This document shows, in pieces, positions 17,707 to 26,504 of a DNA stretch of 64,000 bases. The stretch is from Nocardia puris (GTDB taxonomy: Bacteria > Actinomycetota > Actinomycetes > Mycobacteriales > Mycobacteriaceae): the NCBI RefSeq assembly GCF_003315035.1, contig NZ_QNRE01000015.1, positions 147,093-211,092 on the forward strand, written 5' to 3'. The notes under the pieces are model-generated. The model ran no database searches, was not told the origin of the DNA, and was given only the letters and a program-made list of their open reading frames with translations. Positions within the stretch are counted from its first letter, which is position 1. Each line of letters begins with the position of its first letter. Position numbers and translations under genes: made by a program.

Positions 17707-18491
17707 GTCGATCGTCCGGACCGGTCGACGTGCAGGGTGGTCAGGTCGTAGTGGCGCCAGGGCACGGGGGTGGGGTCCAGGCACGCTGCGGCGGCAGGGC
17801 TGCCGTGGGCGTTGGTGTCCAGGTCGAGGACCAGGACCTCGCGCGTCGCGGCGTAGCGCAGGCGGGCGGGCTGGATGCCGCGGCGGCGGGACAGGATCAG
17901 TCGCAAGCGCAGCGCACGCAATCCGGCAGCGGCGCGGGCGCGTCCAGCTATCCGGATCGCGTGGTGGGCGACCAGTTCCGACTGCGCGTCGGCCAATGCG
18001 GTCGCCATCGCATCCTCGCTGCCGTCGCCTTCGCCACCGACGTCGTGCTCGTCGGGGTCGTGCTCGTCGAGGTCCTCGCCGCGCAGGTGGCGAGGAAGGT
18101 GTCCCCGCGAGATCACGGTGCCGTCTTCGGCACACACCGCGAAACGCCCGAATTGCGCTGCGGCCCAGAGAGTAAGGGCCGGTGCGTGGCGTGCTCGGCG
18201 GACGAGTCGGTCGTAGGTACGGCCTCGCACCAGCTCCGCTTGCCGGATCGCTTCGTAATCGATGCCGTGCTCGACGAGTAACGCGGTGAGGAAACGCTCG
18301 TAGCGGGCGGGGTCCTCATCGAGTGCGTAGCCGCGGGCGATCTCATCGATGCGCGCTGTGCTCGCGTGCTGTTGGAGTTCGCCGGCGTAGTACTGGGCTA
18401 CCCGCCCCGGCGAGAGCCGGTAGCGCAGCCGCCTCGCCGCGGCGTCTTCGCCGGTGTGGGAGCGGGTCGCAAGCCGATCGTTGCCGGTCAC
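17703..18491 (-). CDS. Hypothetical ICE protein (262 aa)
   Basis: Not recognised. It begins with a basic region (AARRLRYRLSPGRVAQYYAGEL) and has a helical middle (RYERFLTALLVEHGIDYEAI). An Asp/Glu/His stretch (GEDLDEHDPDEHDVGGEG) is a possible metal-binding or disordered linker. A C-terminal part with LVLDLD and WRHYDLTTLHVD follows. GTG at 18491 overlaps the previous stop as GTGA, and its stop overlaps the next small gene by ATGA. Confidence 0.65.
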   Translation of the reverse strand: MTGNDRLATRSHTGEDAAARRLRYRLSPGRVAQYYAGELQQHASTARIDEIARGYALDEDPARYERFLTALLVEHGIDYEAIRQAELVRGRTYDRLVRRARHAPALTLWAAAQFGRFAVCAEDGTVISRGHLPRHLRGEDLDEHDPDEHDVGGEGDGSEDAMATALADAQSELVAHHAIRIAGRARAAAGLRALRLRLILSRRRGIQPARLRYAATREVLVLDLDTNAHGSPAAAACLDPTPVPWRHYDLTTLHVDRSGRST

Positions 18492-19345
18492 AGCGAGGGC
18501 TCCTCGGTAGCGTGCGGAGAGGCCGGTGGCGGCGGGCTGCCGCCGATGGTCTCCGCGGGTCCGGGCTCAGTGGTGGTGGCAGGGTGCGGGGCAGCCCACC
18601 CGGCGAACACCTCGGACAGGGCCGTCTCACGGAGCTCGGCGAGACGCCCGCGGGCGGCCGCCAGCAGATCAGCGGTCGCCTGGAAATGCACACCGCGATC
18701 GGCCGGAGTATCGAGCAGCGTCGAGGCCACATGCGTGCCGTGCCGTTCGATCCGGGGGTGGCAATGCTCCTCGGCCCAGATCTCGTCGAGCCTGCCCGGG
18801 CACTCCCACAGTGTCTGCGACAGCGCGCGCAAGATCTTGTCGCGATCAGTGGTGAGCGTGCTGACCAGCGCTCTGGCCTGATCGGTGCTCGGCTCGGCGA
18901 GATCGGTCGTCACGGCGATCAGCGAGCGGACCGCGGCAAGGTTGCGCTCATGTTGGATCACCGACGGGTGCATCCGCGACATGTGCCACGGTCGACCGGC
19001 AGGCGGCTGCCAGCGAAGGAACTCGGTCTCGATGACGGCGCCGACAAGGATCATCTGCCGATATCGCACGAATTCGACTGCGGCACACCATCTCAGACCG
19101 GCTCGCACCGCAGCGTCGAGATCGCGTGCCTCACCCACACGTTCCCAATCCATGAACAGCATCCCCAGTACCCGGACCTGATCGATCTGGCGGTCCGGCA
19201 CCCCCGCCGCGCGGGCATCTTGCTCGACTTCCAGACGCATGCGCGTGCGGTCTTCGTCGCCGTAAGCTTCACTCCAGATCGGGTGACCGGCCGAAACAGC
19301 CGCGATGGCCAGCAACTCTTGACGGTGACTGTTCATGGTGGTCAT
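18488..19345 (-). CDS. ICE array paralogue 12 (unknown function, 285 aa)
   Basis: A divergent member: QDARAAGVPDRQIDQVRVLG followed by MDW sits in the signature position. Helical blocks follow with LLAAARGRLAELRETALSEV, matching the C-terminal helix plus TAL motif. The Pro-rich tail ends EEPSL. ATG at 19345 is preceded by GAGGAGG at about 6 bases and shares a base with the TGA of a 71-codon upstream ORF. ATG at 19336 is an alternative. Confidence 0.65.
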   Translation of the reverse strand: MTTMNSHRQELLAIAAVSAGHPIWSEAYGDEDRTRMRLEVEQDARAAGVPDRQIDQVRVLGMLFMDWERVGEARDLDAAVRAGLRWCAAVEFVRYRQMILVGAVIETEFLRWQPPAGRPWHMSRMHPSVIQHERNLAAVRSLIAVTTDLAEPSTDQARALVSTLTTDRDKILRALSQTLWECPGRLDEIWAEEHCHPRIERHGTHVASTLLDTPADRGVHFQATADLLAAARGRLAELRETALSEVFAGWAAPHPATTTEPGPAETIGGSPPPPASPHATEEPSL

Positions 19346-19560
19346 CAAGTCCTCCTCACAGGAGCGGCGCGGTCGTCGACCACTGGCGGGCTGGGTCTGC
19401 ACACGCGGCACCGGCAATTTCGGGCCGCGCGGTAGTGGGCCCGCGGCGGCGCAGGTCCCAGCCCTCCCACGGCGCCCGTGGTGTCACAGTGACGATTCGG
19501 CTGGTGGTCGCGGCATGCAGCAACTGCGCGGGCGGCGGCTCCGCTGGAGGTGCGATACAT
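19345..19560 (-). CDS. Small Cys/His-rich protein, 71 aa
   Basis: ATG at 19560 has AAAGGAG 8 bases upstream, and the stop overlaps the next gene as TGATG. The sequence contains CRDHQPNRHCD and CRCRVCRP, giving Cys/His clusters that could bind zinc. This is an inference from spacing; no family was recognised. It fills most of the gap between the anchored protein and array paralogue 12. Confidence 0.45.
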   Translation of the reverse strand: MYRTSSGAAARAVAACRDHQPNRHCDTTGAVGGLGPAPPRAHYRAARNCRCRVCRPSPPVVDDRAAPVRRT

Positions 19561-19585
19561 CGGTGTGCTCCTTTGCCGGGTGTGG

Positions 19586-20149
19586 TCAGCTGATGACGAG
19601 GTAGTGCGCCAGCCGCCACCCGTTGCCGGTGTCGCGCATGACGGCGGAGACCGTCATGACCCGGTAGGGCGTGGCGGTGTTGTCGACGTGGTGCACGGTC
19701 TGGGTGACGGTCGCGTCGACCTGGCACTCACCATCGGCGACCGTCGTGGTGACGGTCGGTTCGGTGATCGCGGCGCGGATCACGTCGCGGGACTCGCGCC
19801 AGGCCTGCCAGTCCGGTAGCGGCCGCACCCCCGAGGTGGCGCCGGGCGAGGAATCGGCGGTGGCCGCGAGTTCGCCGGTCAGCCACGGCCGAGCCCGCAC
19901 CAGACCCGCGCCGGGGCTCTCGTCGACGACCGGCTGCCAGGAGAACATCGCGGTGAGCGCGTGCACCGCGCCGGTGAGCGCGTCGGCGCCCTCGGGCATC
20001 GGGCCCTCGATCCCGTGCTCGGCATCTCCGGGCCCATGCTGTTCGCCGCCGGGAGTGTCGCGGCTGACCGACACCACCACGGTGACGGCCACCGCCACGG
20101 CGGACAGCACGCCGAGGACGAGAAGCCAGGTTCTGCGCGTCACGGTCAT
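19586..20149 (-). CDS. Membrane-anchored NTF2/VirB8-like protein (187 aa)
   Basis: Short basic N-terminus, one transmembrane segment (about residues 8-28), an Asp/Glu/Gly linker and an extracytoplasmic domain ending in YRVMTVSAVMRDTGNGWRLAHYLV. Single-anchor proteins with this alpha/beta end resemble the NTF2-like fold of VirB8/TcpC assembly factors. The assignment rests on topology and the GWRL strand only. It lies just downstream of the cell-wall hydrolase gene. Confidence 0.6.
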   Translation of the reverse strand: MTVTRRTWLLVLGVLSAVAVAVTVVVSVSRDTPGGEQHGPGDAEHGIEGPMPEGADALTGAVHALTAMFSWQPVVDESPGAGLVRARPWLTGELAATADSSPGATSGVRPLPDWQAWRESRDVIRAAITEPTVTTTVADGECQVDATVTQTVHHVDNTATPYRVMTVSAVMRDTGNGWRLAHYLVIS

Positions 20150-20158
20150 CTCTCTTTC

Positions 20159-21787
20159 TCAGCTCAGGGTGGTGGAGTATTCGCGGGCCGTCGCGAGGAT
20201 GATGTCCGCGTAGGGCCGGGTCTGGACGATGTAGTCGTGGCCGTCGACCGGAAATCCGCGGTTTCGCAGGACTGCTCCGGGCCCGGCGTTGTAGGCGGCG
20301 AGGTACAGTTCCTCGCGGCCTCCCGCGTCGATGACTTTGCCGTCGTCGATCCAGCCGTCGACCTGCGCGGCGATCTCGCACATGTACCGGCCCTGCGCCA
20401 TGATCGCGTCCGCCGGGTCGAACGGGCTGAGTCGGCCGTTGCCGTCCTCATCGGTCAGACCGTAGGTCGGCCAGGTCTCCGGCATGAACTGTGAAATACC
20501 TTGCGCACCAGCCGAACTCACCGCGTTCGGGTCGAATCCCGATTCCTGCTTGCCTTGGGCGGCCAGCAGGGACGGGCGGATCTGCGGGCACAGAGTCCCA
20601 GCACGCCGGTACATCTCCTCGTATTCCGGCGGCACCCGACCCGGCGCCAGGTCGTCCTCGCCGCCGCCGGGCCCGCACTCCGAACCCGACCCCGGGCCGA
20701 CGCCGGGACTGGGGGCGGCGGGGCCGGGACCGATCGGGGTGGAACCGTCGGGCAGGCCGCCGCCGCTGACCGAGACGTGGATGTGGTCGTAGTGGTTGGC
20801 GGTCGGGCTGCCGCGGTCCTCCATCATCGACGGTGACCCGGTGCCCGGGATGTACAGCTGACGCCAGATCAGGTACTCGATGTGCAGCTCGGCGGCGTGG
20901 GCCAGCAGAAATTGGGTGATCCGGTCACCCAATTCTTTGCCGGTACCGCTGCTGTATCCGGGGATCATGACGTCGACCGCGCGGCCAGCCGAGTGCTCGC
21001 CGTAGGCATCGGGTGGACGCCACCCTCCGATCGTGGTCACCTCCGGGAACCGGGCCGCGACCAGGCGGGCCACGCGCACAGCGTCGATCTGGAGTTTGTC
21101 CTCGCTGCCCACGCTGGCAGGCAGCGGCGGAAGCTCTGCCACCCCGGCGGCCGCCCGCGAGTCAAGCCCAGGAGGAACTGGGCCAGGAGCCGACGGTTCG
21201 GGTCCGGCGCTGCCGGGTTCGAGCGCGCCCGCCAGCCAGGGCATCGGGTCGATCGCGCGACCGCCACCGAGCCGGGTGCCCTCCCAGATCTCCAGGTGCA
21301 GGTGCGCTCCTCCCGGGCCCGGAGGTGAAACTTCGCCGGCGTAGCCGACTTTCGCGACCTGCTGCCCGGCCCGGACGCTGGCGCCCACCACCACGGCGGG
21401 GTCGATATCGTCGGCGAACATATGCCCGTACACCGAGGAATAGCTGGACCCGTTCACGTTGTGGTCGAGGACGATCCACGTGCCGAATCCGGTCGCCGGG
21501 CCGACGGCGGCGACCACGCCGTCGGCGACGGCGTAAATCGGCTGGCCCGCGTCGGCACCGAAGTCGGTGCCGAAATGGAATGTGCCCCACCGGGGCCCGT
21601 ATCCGGAGGTCAGGGTGTAGGTGCCCTGCGCCATCGGCATCGATGTCGAGCCCGCGGGCAACGCCATTCCCGCGCCGGGGCCCGATGGCACCGGCCCGCA
21701 TCCGGGCGTGTCGATCACGACCAGCAGGAGCAGCAGCGGCACCACCGCGACGACGACCGAAATCAGGGCCGCCCCAATACTTTTCAT
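20159..21787 (-). CDS. Conjugation cell-wall hydrolase: M23 peptidase plus SLT lytic transglycosylase
   Basis: One N-terminal transmembrane segment precedes an M23 LytM-type domain: GYGPRWGTFHFGTDFGA with zinc ligands His and Asp, and AHLHLE. A second region (IGGWRPPDAYGEHSAGRAVD, NHYDHIHVSV) resembles a D,D-carboxypeptidase-like or ARB_07466-type domain. A C-terminal lytic transglycosylase has QESGFDPNAVSSAGAQGISQ with catalytic Glu, FMPETW and AAYNAGPGAV. It should open peptidoglycan for the secretion channel. The frame is open to GTG 21943, but those 52 codons have poor third-position GC, so ATG 21787 is preferred. Confidence 0.85.
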   Translation of the reverse strand: MKSIGAALISVVVAVVPLLLLLVVIDTPGCGPVPSGPGAGMALPAGSTSMPMAQGTYTLTSGYGPRWGTFHFGTDFGADAGQPIYAVADGVVAAVGPATGFGTWIVLDHNVNGSSYSSVYGHMFADDIDPAVVVGASVRAGQQVAKVGYAGEVSPPGPGGAHLHLEIWEGTRLGGGRAIDPMPWLAGALEPGSAGPEPSAPGPVPPGLDSRAAAGVAELPPLPASVGSEDKLQIDAVRVARLVAARFPEVTTIGGWRPPDAYGEHSAGRAVDVMIPGYSSGTGKELGDRITQFLLAHAAELHIEYLIWRQLYIPGTGSPSMMEDRGSPTANHYDHIHVSVSGGGLPDGSTPIGPGPAAPSPGVGPGSGSECGPGGGEDDLAPGRVPPEYEEMYRRAGTLCPQIRPSLLAAQGKQESGFDPNAVSSAGAQGISQFMPETWPTYGLTDEDGNGRLSPFDPADAIMAQGRYMCEIAAQVDGWIDDGKVIDAGGREELYLAAYNAGPGAVLRNRGFPVDGHDYIVQTRPYADIILATAREYSTTLS

Positions 21788-21952
21788 CGGTGCCCCCGAT
21801 CCCGCACCATGCCCGCCTCGAATCCCGGTCGGCCCACCGTCAACGACTCCCTGTTCGGTCTGCGAGCTCCCGGGGAGTGATCCAACGGATCCAGTACGAT
21901 TCGATTGCTCACCATTCGACTGGCCTCCCGCCTCCGGCCACACTTTCGTTAG

Positions 21953-23686
21953 TCACCATTGGCGGGCCCTCATCTCGTGGTCAAAGCGGCGGTTGGTGTT
22001 GTGGACCTCGCGGGTGCGCTCGGTGGGAGTGAAGTGCAGCCGGAATGGGGTTCCCGCGCTGTCGGAGGATTCGCCGGTCAGGAGCAGGAAGCAGCCCATT
22101 CCTGGTGGTGTGTCCTCGTCGCCGCTCGGGCTGTCGAGGTGGTCGGTGTCGCTGGCGGGAAGCGGTGCCGCCCAGGAGGTCACGAGCAATTTCGCCGTTT
22201 CGGTGATGCCGATCGAGCCTCGGATGCGTTCGATTTCGTCGGGTCCGACCGCGCCGATGATCTTCGCGCGGGCGCGGTCGAAAAGCCCGATTCCCTTCGC
22301 TTGGGACGCCGAGCTGTTGAACGAGGTCAGATCTCGTAGGGTGTGGCTGCACATGACGAGCCAGGTGGCGAACTCGCGTTGCAGCCGGGTGAGCGCGTCG
22401 ACGCGGTCGACCATGTAGTCCCCACCTGCGGACAGCACTCGCCAGATCTCGTCCATCACGACCCCGAACAGTCGGGGTGGTTGCAGTTCGGCGTCGGCGA
22501 GGGCGTGCGCGGCGCCGATGGCGCCGAATCCGGCTGACCAGCACACCATCAAGACCGCGGCGAGCAGTTTGGCGTCGCCTTCGGGTACTCCGGAGACATC
22601 GATGCACACCGCGGGGCGTGAGAGGTCCAGCGGCGCCGTGGTGGGTCCGTCGAACACCTCACCGAACGGGCCCTCCGTCAGTGCGCGCAGCGAGCGCCGT
22701 AGCGGCTTGGTGCTCGCGCGGTAGGCCGCCGCGGTGTCCTCCTCGGCGTAGGCGATGAGGCGGTCGCTGCCGGTGCCGATCACCTCGAGCAGGTCCGACA
22801 GGTGTGGGGGACGCTCATGGGTGAACCCGCCGGCGTCGGGGTCGTAGAGCACGCGCACGGCCGCGGCCAGTAACACCTCCTCGAAGTCGGCGACGGGCGC
22901 ACCGCGAACCAGTTCGATCAGCCCGGCCACGATGGTGACCTGGGCGGCGTGCACGCGGGCGGCGACCTCGCGGCGCTGGGCCGGGTCGGGCAGTTGCGCG
23001 ACCGCCAAGCCGTAGGCACCGACGTCGAGCGGGTTGATGACCGATTGTCCGTATCCGACCGGGATGACCTGGCCGCCCAATTGCTCTACGAGGTCGCGAT
23101 AGTCCGGTTTGGTGTCGCCCACCACCAGGACCGTGTCACCGGCGGCGACTCGACCGGTGATGATGCGGCGGATCAGCGAGGACTTGCCGAAACCGTTGAG
23201 CGCCAACACGAAAAGGCTCGGCGCGGTGATCAGTTTGCGCAGGAAGGCCGTCATGGGGTCGAAATGGACAGCCGCCCCGGTGATGAGGTGCTCACCGATG
23301 GGGGTGCCGAGCATCGGTGCGGCCGCACCGACGGCGAACGGCCACAGCCCGGCGACCTGGGTGGTGGTGGCCCGCCATTCCGGGGTCGCCGCGACCACCC
23401 GCGCGCGACCCCCGCCCCGGCCGCGGTAGCCGCGGTCGGACAGGCGGACCGCGCCCGCGTCGGAGTTCGGCAACGCCGGCTGCTCGTCGTCGAGCCCCCC
23501 ACGACCGGCGTTGACACGTCGGTGGTCGTCGCTGGAGAGGATCCGCCGCGCCCACCATCCGCGCAGACCGCCCTCGCCCGCACGCTTCTCGGTGTCCGCG
23601 CGCGCTTGCTCGGTCAGCACCCGCACCCCACCCACCACGGTGGTGCGCGCGGGGCGCATTCGTCGAGGTCTCGGTGTGGGGCTCAT
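21953..23686 (-). CDS. VirB4/TraB-like type IV secretion ATPase
   Basis: A 577-residue ATPase. Walker A region is LNGFGKSSLIRR (degenerate, lacking the first Gly), preceded by the PMLGTPIGEHL strand typical of VirB4-type conjugation ATPases. Walker B is LFGVVMDEIWRVL. The motif CSHTLRDLTSFN follows, then EIERIRGSIG. It would energise substrate transfer and pilus assembly with the SCO6880-type protein, whose stop overlaps this start as ATGA. The basic N-terminal 110 residues look disordered. Confidence 0.85.
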   Translation of the reverse strand: MSPTPRPRRMRPARTTVVGGVRVLTEQARADTEKRAGEGGLRGWWARRILSSDDHRRVNAGRGGLDDEQPALPNSDAGAVRLSDRGYRGRGGGRARVVAATPEWRATTTQVAGLWPFAVGAAAPMLGTPIGEHLITGAAVHFDPMTAFLRKLITAPSLFVLALNGFGKSSLIRRIITGRVAAGDTVLVVGDTKPDYRDLVEQLGGQVIPVGYGQSVINPLDVGAYGLAVAQLPDPAQRREVAARVHAAQVTIVAGLIELVRGAPVADFEEVLLAAAVRVLYDPDAGGFTHERPPHLSDLLEVIGTGSDRLIAYAEEDTAAAYRASTKPLRRSLRALTEGPFGEVFDGPTTAPLDLSRPAVCIDVSGVPEGDAKLLAAVLMVCWSAGFGAIGAAHALADAELQPPRLFGVVMDEIWRVLSAGGDYMVDRVDALTRLQREFATWLVMCSHTLRDLTSFNSSASQAKGIGLFDRARAKIIGAVGPDEIERIRGSIGITETAKLLVTSWAAPLPASDTDHLDSPSGDEDTPPGMGCFLLLTGESSDSAGTPFRLHFTPTERTREVHNTNRRFDHEMRARQW

Positions 23687-25161
23687 ATCCCGATCCGCCT
23701 CCGCCTCGGTGTGGACGCGTGCTCTGGCAGCACGATCCCCACGCCGAGCGACGCCGCGAAACTCGCGGCCTGAGCCGCGTAGCAGCGCCGCACTCCCAGC
23801 CGACTTGCCGCGCTCATCCCCGCCACCGTCGCTTCGATGCCGGGAAGATCGGCGTCGAGCCGGTCGGTGACGGTGATCAGCGCACCGAACCGGGTCAGGC
23901 CCGCGCCGCGCGCTTGTTCCTCACGCGAAGCCGCGGTGTTGGTGACCCGGATCCGCGCCGAGGCGCTGGCGATGCCGCGCTCGGTCTGCTCAGCAGCGAC
24001 CGCATCGCGGAAATCGTTGTCCACCAGCGTGGTTGCCTCGGCCGCTGAGTGAAGCCGGTACACGATCGCGACGCGTTTTCGGGCGACATCCAGGCGCGGC
24101 CGGATCAGTTCTTCGAGTACGCGTTCGTTCACCGCGCCGCGGGGTGCCTCGTCCATCTCCCAGGTGATCGAGCAGCCGCCGTCGTGGCGGTAGTGGTCCC
24201 ACAGGTCGTCGTGGGCGATCGGGCCCACGCTGTCCCAGCCCTGGGTCTCGGTGATCGACTCTGCGGCTGTCTCCACATCGCGTTGGGAGGCCAGGTCGTA
24301 GCGGGACCGGACCAGGGCCATCACCTCCCACGCTCGCATCGGCCGCGCGGGCAACCCCGCTCGCGCGAGCTGGGTGACCACCGTTTGCAGGCGGCGCCCG
24401 ATCTCGCGCGCCTGCTCGGCCTCGTCGCGGCGGATCCGCCCGCGCCCCATCGGGCGGTAGGTGATCGCGATCCGTGCCTCGACCCGCACCCCCGGCCCGC
24501 CGGTGTCGGTCACCGCTTCGGCCATCACGTGGCGGGCATAGTCCGGGGCGTCGTCGCGGACCAGCGCCGCCACCTCTCGCTGTGGCCGCAGCCGGGTCTC
24601 CACCACGCTCTCCAGCACCGAGGTGATCGCGACCACGTCGCCGCTGCGGCTCTGCGCGGCGAGCATCTGCCCGTATTCCTCCACCCAGGCGTCGATCGTC
24701 GACTGGTCCACCAGCTCTTGTCCGCGGGGCATCACGCGCAGCACGACCGCGTAGTGGTCGGTGCGGCGGATGTGTAGCATGGCGAACCGTCGTCCACCGG
24801 GCGTCTCGTACTCGCACAGGCGTGAATCCGCCAGCAGTCCAGGTAGTTTCGCTCGCCCGGGCAACCGCGAGAACCGTCCCGCGCGATACAGCGTCTCCCC
24901 GGTCGCCGCGGCCAGGACGTACTGCCCGTACAGCAGCGCCAGTTCCCACCCCGTGCGGCCCCGGTAGGTGACCGCCATCGGCGTGAACACCAGTGCCGCG
25001 GTCACGATCGCGGTGCCGAGTACGGGCATCGGCGGCGAGGCCATGAACAGGACCATGATCGCGATGATCAGACCGAGCCCGAACATGGACACACCCCACG
25101 TGAGTCCGAAAAACCCTGCGCTGCGCGGCTTTTCCCATCTGCCGTACATGCGGATCGTCAT
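23683..25161 (-). CDS. SCO6880-family conjugation membrane protein (492 aa)
   Basis: Two transmembrane segments near the N-terminus (about residues 16-65) precede a large cytoplasmic domain. The segments GRTGWELALLYGQYVL, RFSRLPGRAKLPGLL and HYAVVLRVMPRGQELVDQ match the SCO6880 family found beside VirB4 in actinobacterial conjugation clusters. GGAGG lies 7 bases before ATG 25161, which overlaps the previous stop as ATGA. The open frame continues far upstream but antisense to nothing useful and without similarity. Confidence 0.85.
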   Translation of the reverse strand: MTIRMYGRWEKPRSAGFFGLTWGVSMFGLGLIIAIMVLFMASPPMPVLGTAIVTAALVFTPMAVTYRGRTGWELALLYGQYVLAAATGETLYRAGRFSRLPGRAKLPGLLADSRLCEYETPGGRRFAMLHIRRTDHYAVVLRVMPRGQELVDQSTIDAWVEEYGQMLAAQSRSGDVVAITSVLESVVETRLRPQREVAALVRDDAPDYARHVMAEAVTDTGGPGVRVEARIAITYRPMGRGRIRRDEAEQAREIGRRLQTVVTQLARAGLPARPMRAWEVMALVRSRYDLASQRDVETAAESITETQGWDSVGPIAHDDLWDHYRHDGGCSITWEMDEAPRGAVNERVLEELIRPRLDVARKRVAIVYRLHSAAEATTLVDNDFRDAVAAEQTERGIASASARIRVTNTAASREEQARGAGLTRFGALITVTDRLDADLPGIEATVAGMSAASRLGVRRCYAAQAASFAASLGVGIVLPEHASTPRRRRIGI

Positions 25162-26504
25162 CGCCGGACCTCCAGGGGCCCGGGCCGCTGCTGGTCGGCG
25201 GCCGAGTCGGGCGGGCGGGCCGGCGATCCTGACCCCGCCACCGAGCCCGCACCTTTGGCCAGCTGCGCGCCCACCAGCGCCGCGGCGCCGGCCTTCGTAG
25301 CCGCACCACCACCGGGAGGAACGCTCGGGGCCTGCGGCCCGCCGCCCCCGCCGCCACGTCCACCCCCACCGCCGCCGCTTGCGTTGCCTCCGCCGGGTGG
25401 TAGTGCGCGGCGCCCGCCGCCGTTGCCGCCCGGCGGCAGTGCCGGCGGCGGGGGTCCACCACCACCAGGCCCGCCGCCTCCGCCGCCGGGCGCGGATTGC
25501 CCGAGGCGGCGGCCTTCGCGGCGGGCTCCCGCCGCCGCCATGGCCACACCCGCCAGGCCGCCGGCCACCGTCGCGGCCGCGCCTCCGCCGCCACCCAGGC
25601 TGGCCGTGTCGGGGGCGACGAGCCTGATCAGCGCGGGCAGCACCAGCGCCGACATCGCCAGCAAGATCAGCCCGAGCACAGCGGTCTGCTCGCCCTGCGG
25701 ATCGCCGACCGCGGTGAACGCGATCGAGTACACCAGCGCGCCGACGGGTTTCCACAGCACGAACGCCAGCGCCCAGCCCAGCAACCGCTTGTAGGATTTC
25801 GATCCTGGCCCGGTGCCCGACGCGGCGGCCGCGATCGGCAGGACCGCGACCACGACGATCAGCAGCGCCTGGCGCGCCACCAACATCACCAGCTGCACGA
25901 GCATGCTGAGCGCGGACGCCAGAAACAAGATGAACAGCATTCCGGGGCTGGTCCCCAACGATCCAGCCACATAGGACCGGTACAAGTTCGAGCCGAAGCT
26001 TTCCAGATCTCCGTCGATACTTTCGCGTATGACCCAGTCCGCGAACGCGTCTCCAGCGCGGGTGCCCGCGGTGATGACGCTGGCCAAAGCCATCGAGGCC
26101 AGCACCGCCCGGCCCAGCATCAGCACCGTTTCCTGCGCCTCCCCCGCCATCCCGCCGCGCTGGGCCAGCGTCAGGCGCACCGCGGCGAACAACAGTCCCG
26201 CGATGAGCATCAGCACCTGGATCTCGGTGGTGTAGGCGCGGATCTGATCGAGGACCGGCGCCCACCCGCCGCTGGCGTCGGCGGTCAAGTGTGGTGAGGG
26301 CAGCCGCGTCCACCAGGTCAGGGTCAGGCCCAGCAGCGCACCGAATGCTTCACCGATCCATTCGGCCAGGTCGTCGAGCGCGGAGTTCGCCACCGCGCTC
26401 GCCGCGGCGCCCGCGGCGTCGTCGACCGCACAGACCGCACCGGCCATCCCGGGGATATCGCAGAAGGGAGGGACGATCTGGTCACGGACAGTGGGGGCGG
26501 TCAT
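25158..26504 (-). CDS. TrbL/VirB6-like polytopic channel protein
   Basis: 448 residues with five or six hydrophobic segments between about residues 55 and 310 (for example EIQVLMLIAGLLFAAVRL, MLFILFLASALSMLVQLVML, TAVLGLILLAMSALVLPALI). A long Gly/Pro-rich cytoplasmic tail follows. Topology and position between the anchored domains and the SCO6880-type gene fit the inner-membrane channel component. It overlaps both neighbours by ATGA. The Gly/Pro tail is unusually long. Confidence 0.8.
   Translation of the reverse strand: MTAPTVRDQIVPPFCDIPGMAGAVCAVDDAAGAAASAVANSALDDLAEWIGEAFGALLGLTLTWWTRLPSPHLTADASGGWAPVLDQIRAYTTEIQVLMLIAGLLFAAVRLTLAQRGGMAGEAQETVLMLGRAVLASMALASVITAGTRAGDAFADWVIRESIDGDLESFGSNLYRSYVAGSLGTSPGMLFILFLASALSMLVQLVMLVARQALLIVVVAVLPIAAAASGTGPGSKSYKRLLGWALAFVLWKPVGALVYSIAFTAVGDPQGEQTAVLGLILLAMSALVLPALIRLVAPDTASLGGGGGAAATVAGGLAGVAMAAAGARREGRRLGQSAPGGGGGGPGGGGPPPPALPPGGNGGGRRALPPGGGNASGGGGGGRGGGGGGPQAPSVPPGGGAATKAGAAALVGAQLAKGAGSVAGSGSPARPPDSAADQQRPGPLEVRR

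Noticed and set aside
25300..25520. Gly/Pro-coding repeats in the channel gene as a tandem DNA repeat or CRISPR
   Set aside because: Low-complexity coding sequence for a Gly/Pro tail, with no regular repeat unit or spacers. No CRISPR array was seen anywhere.
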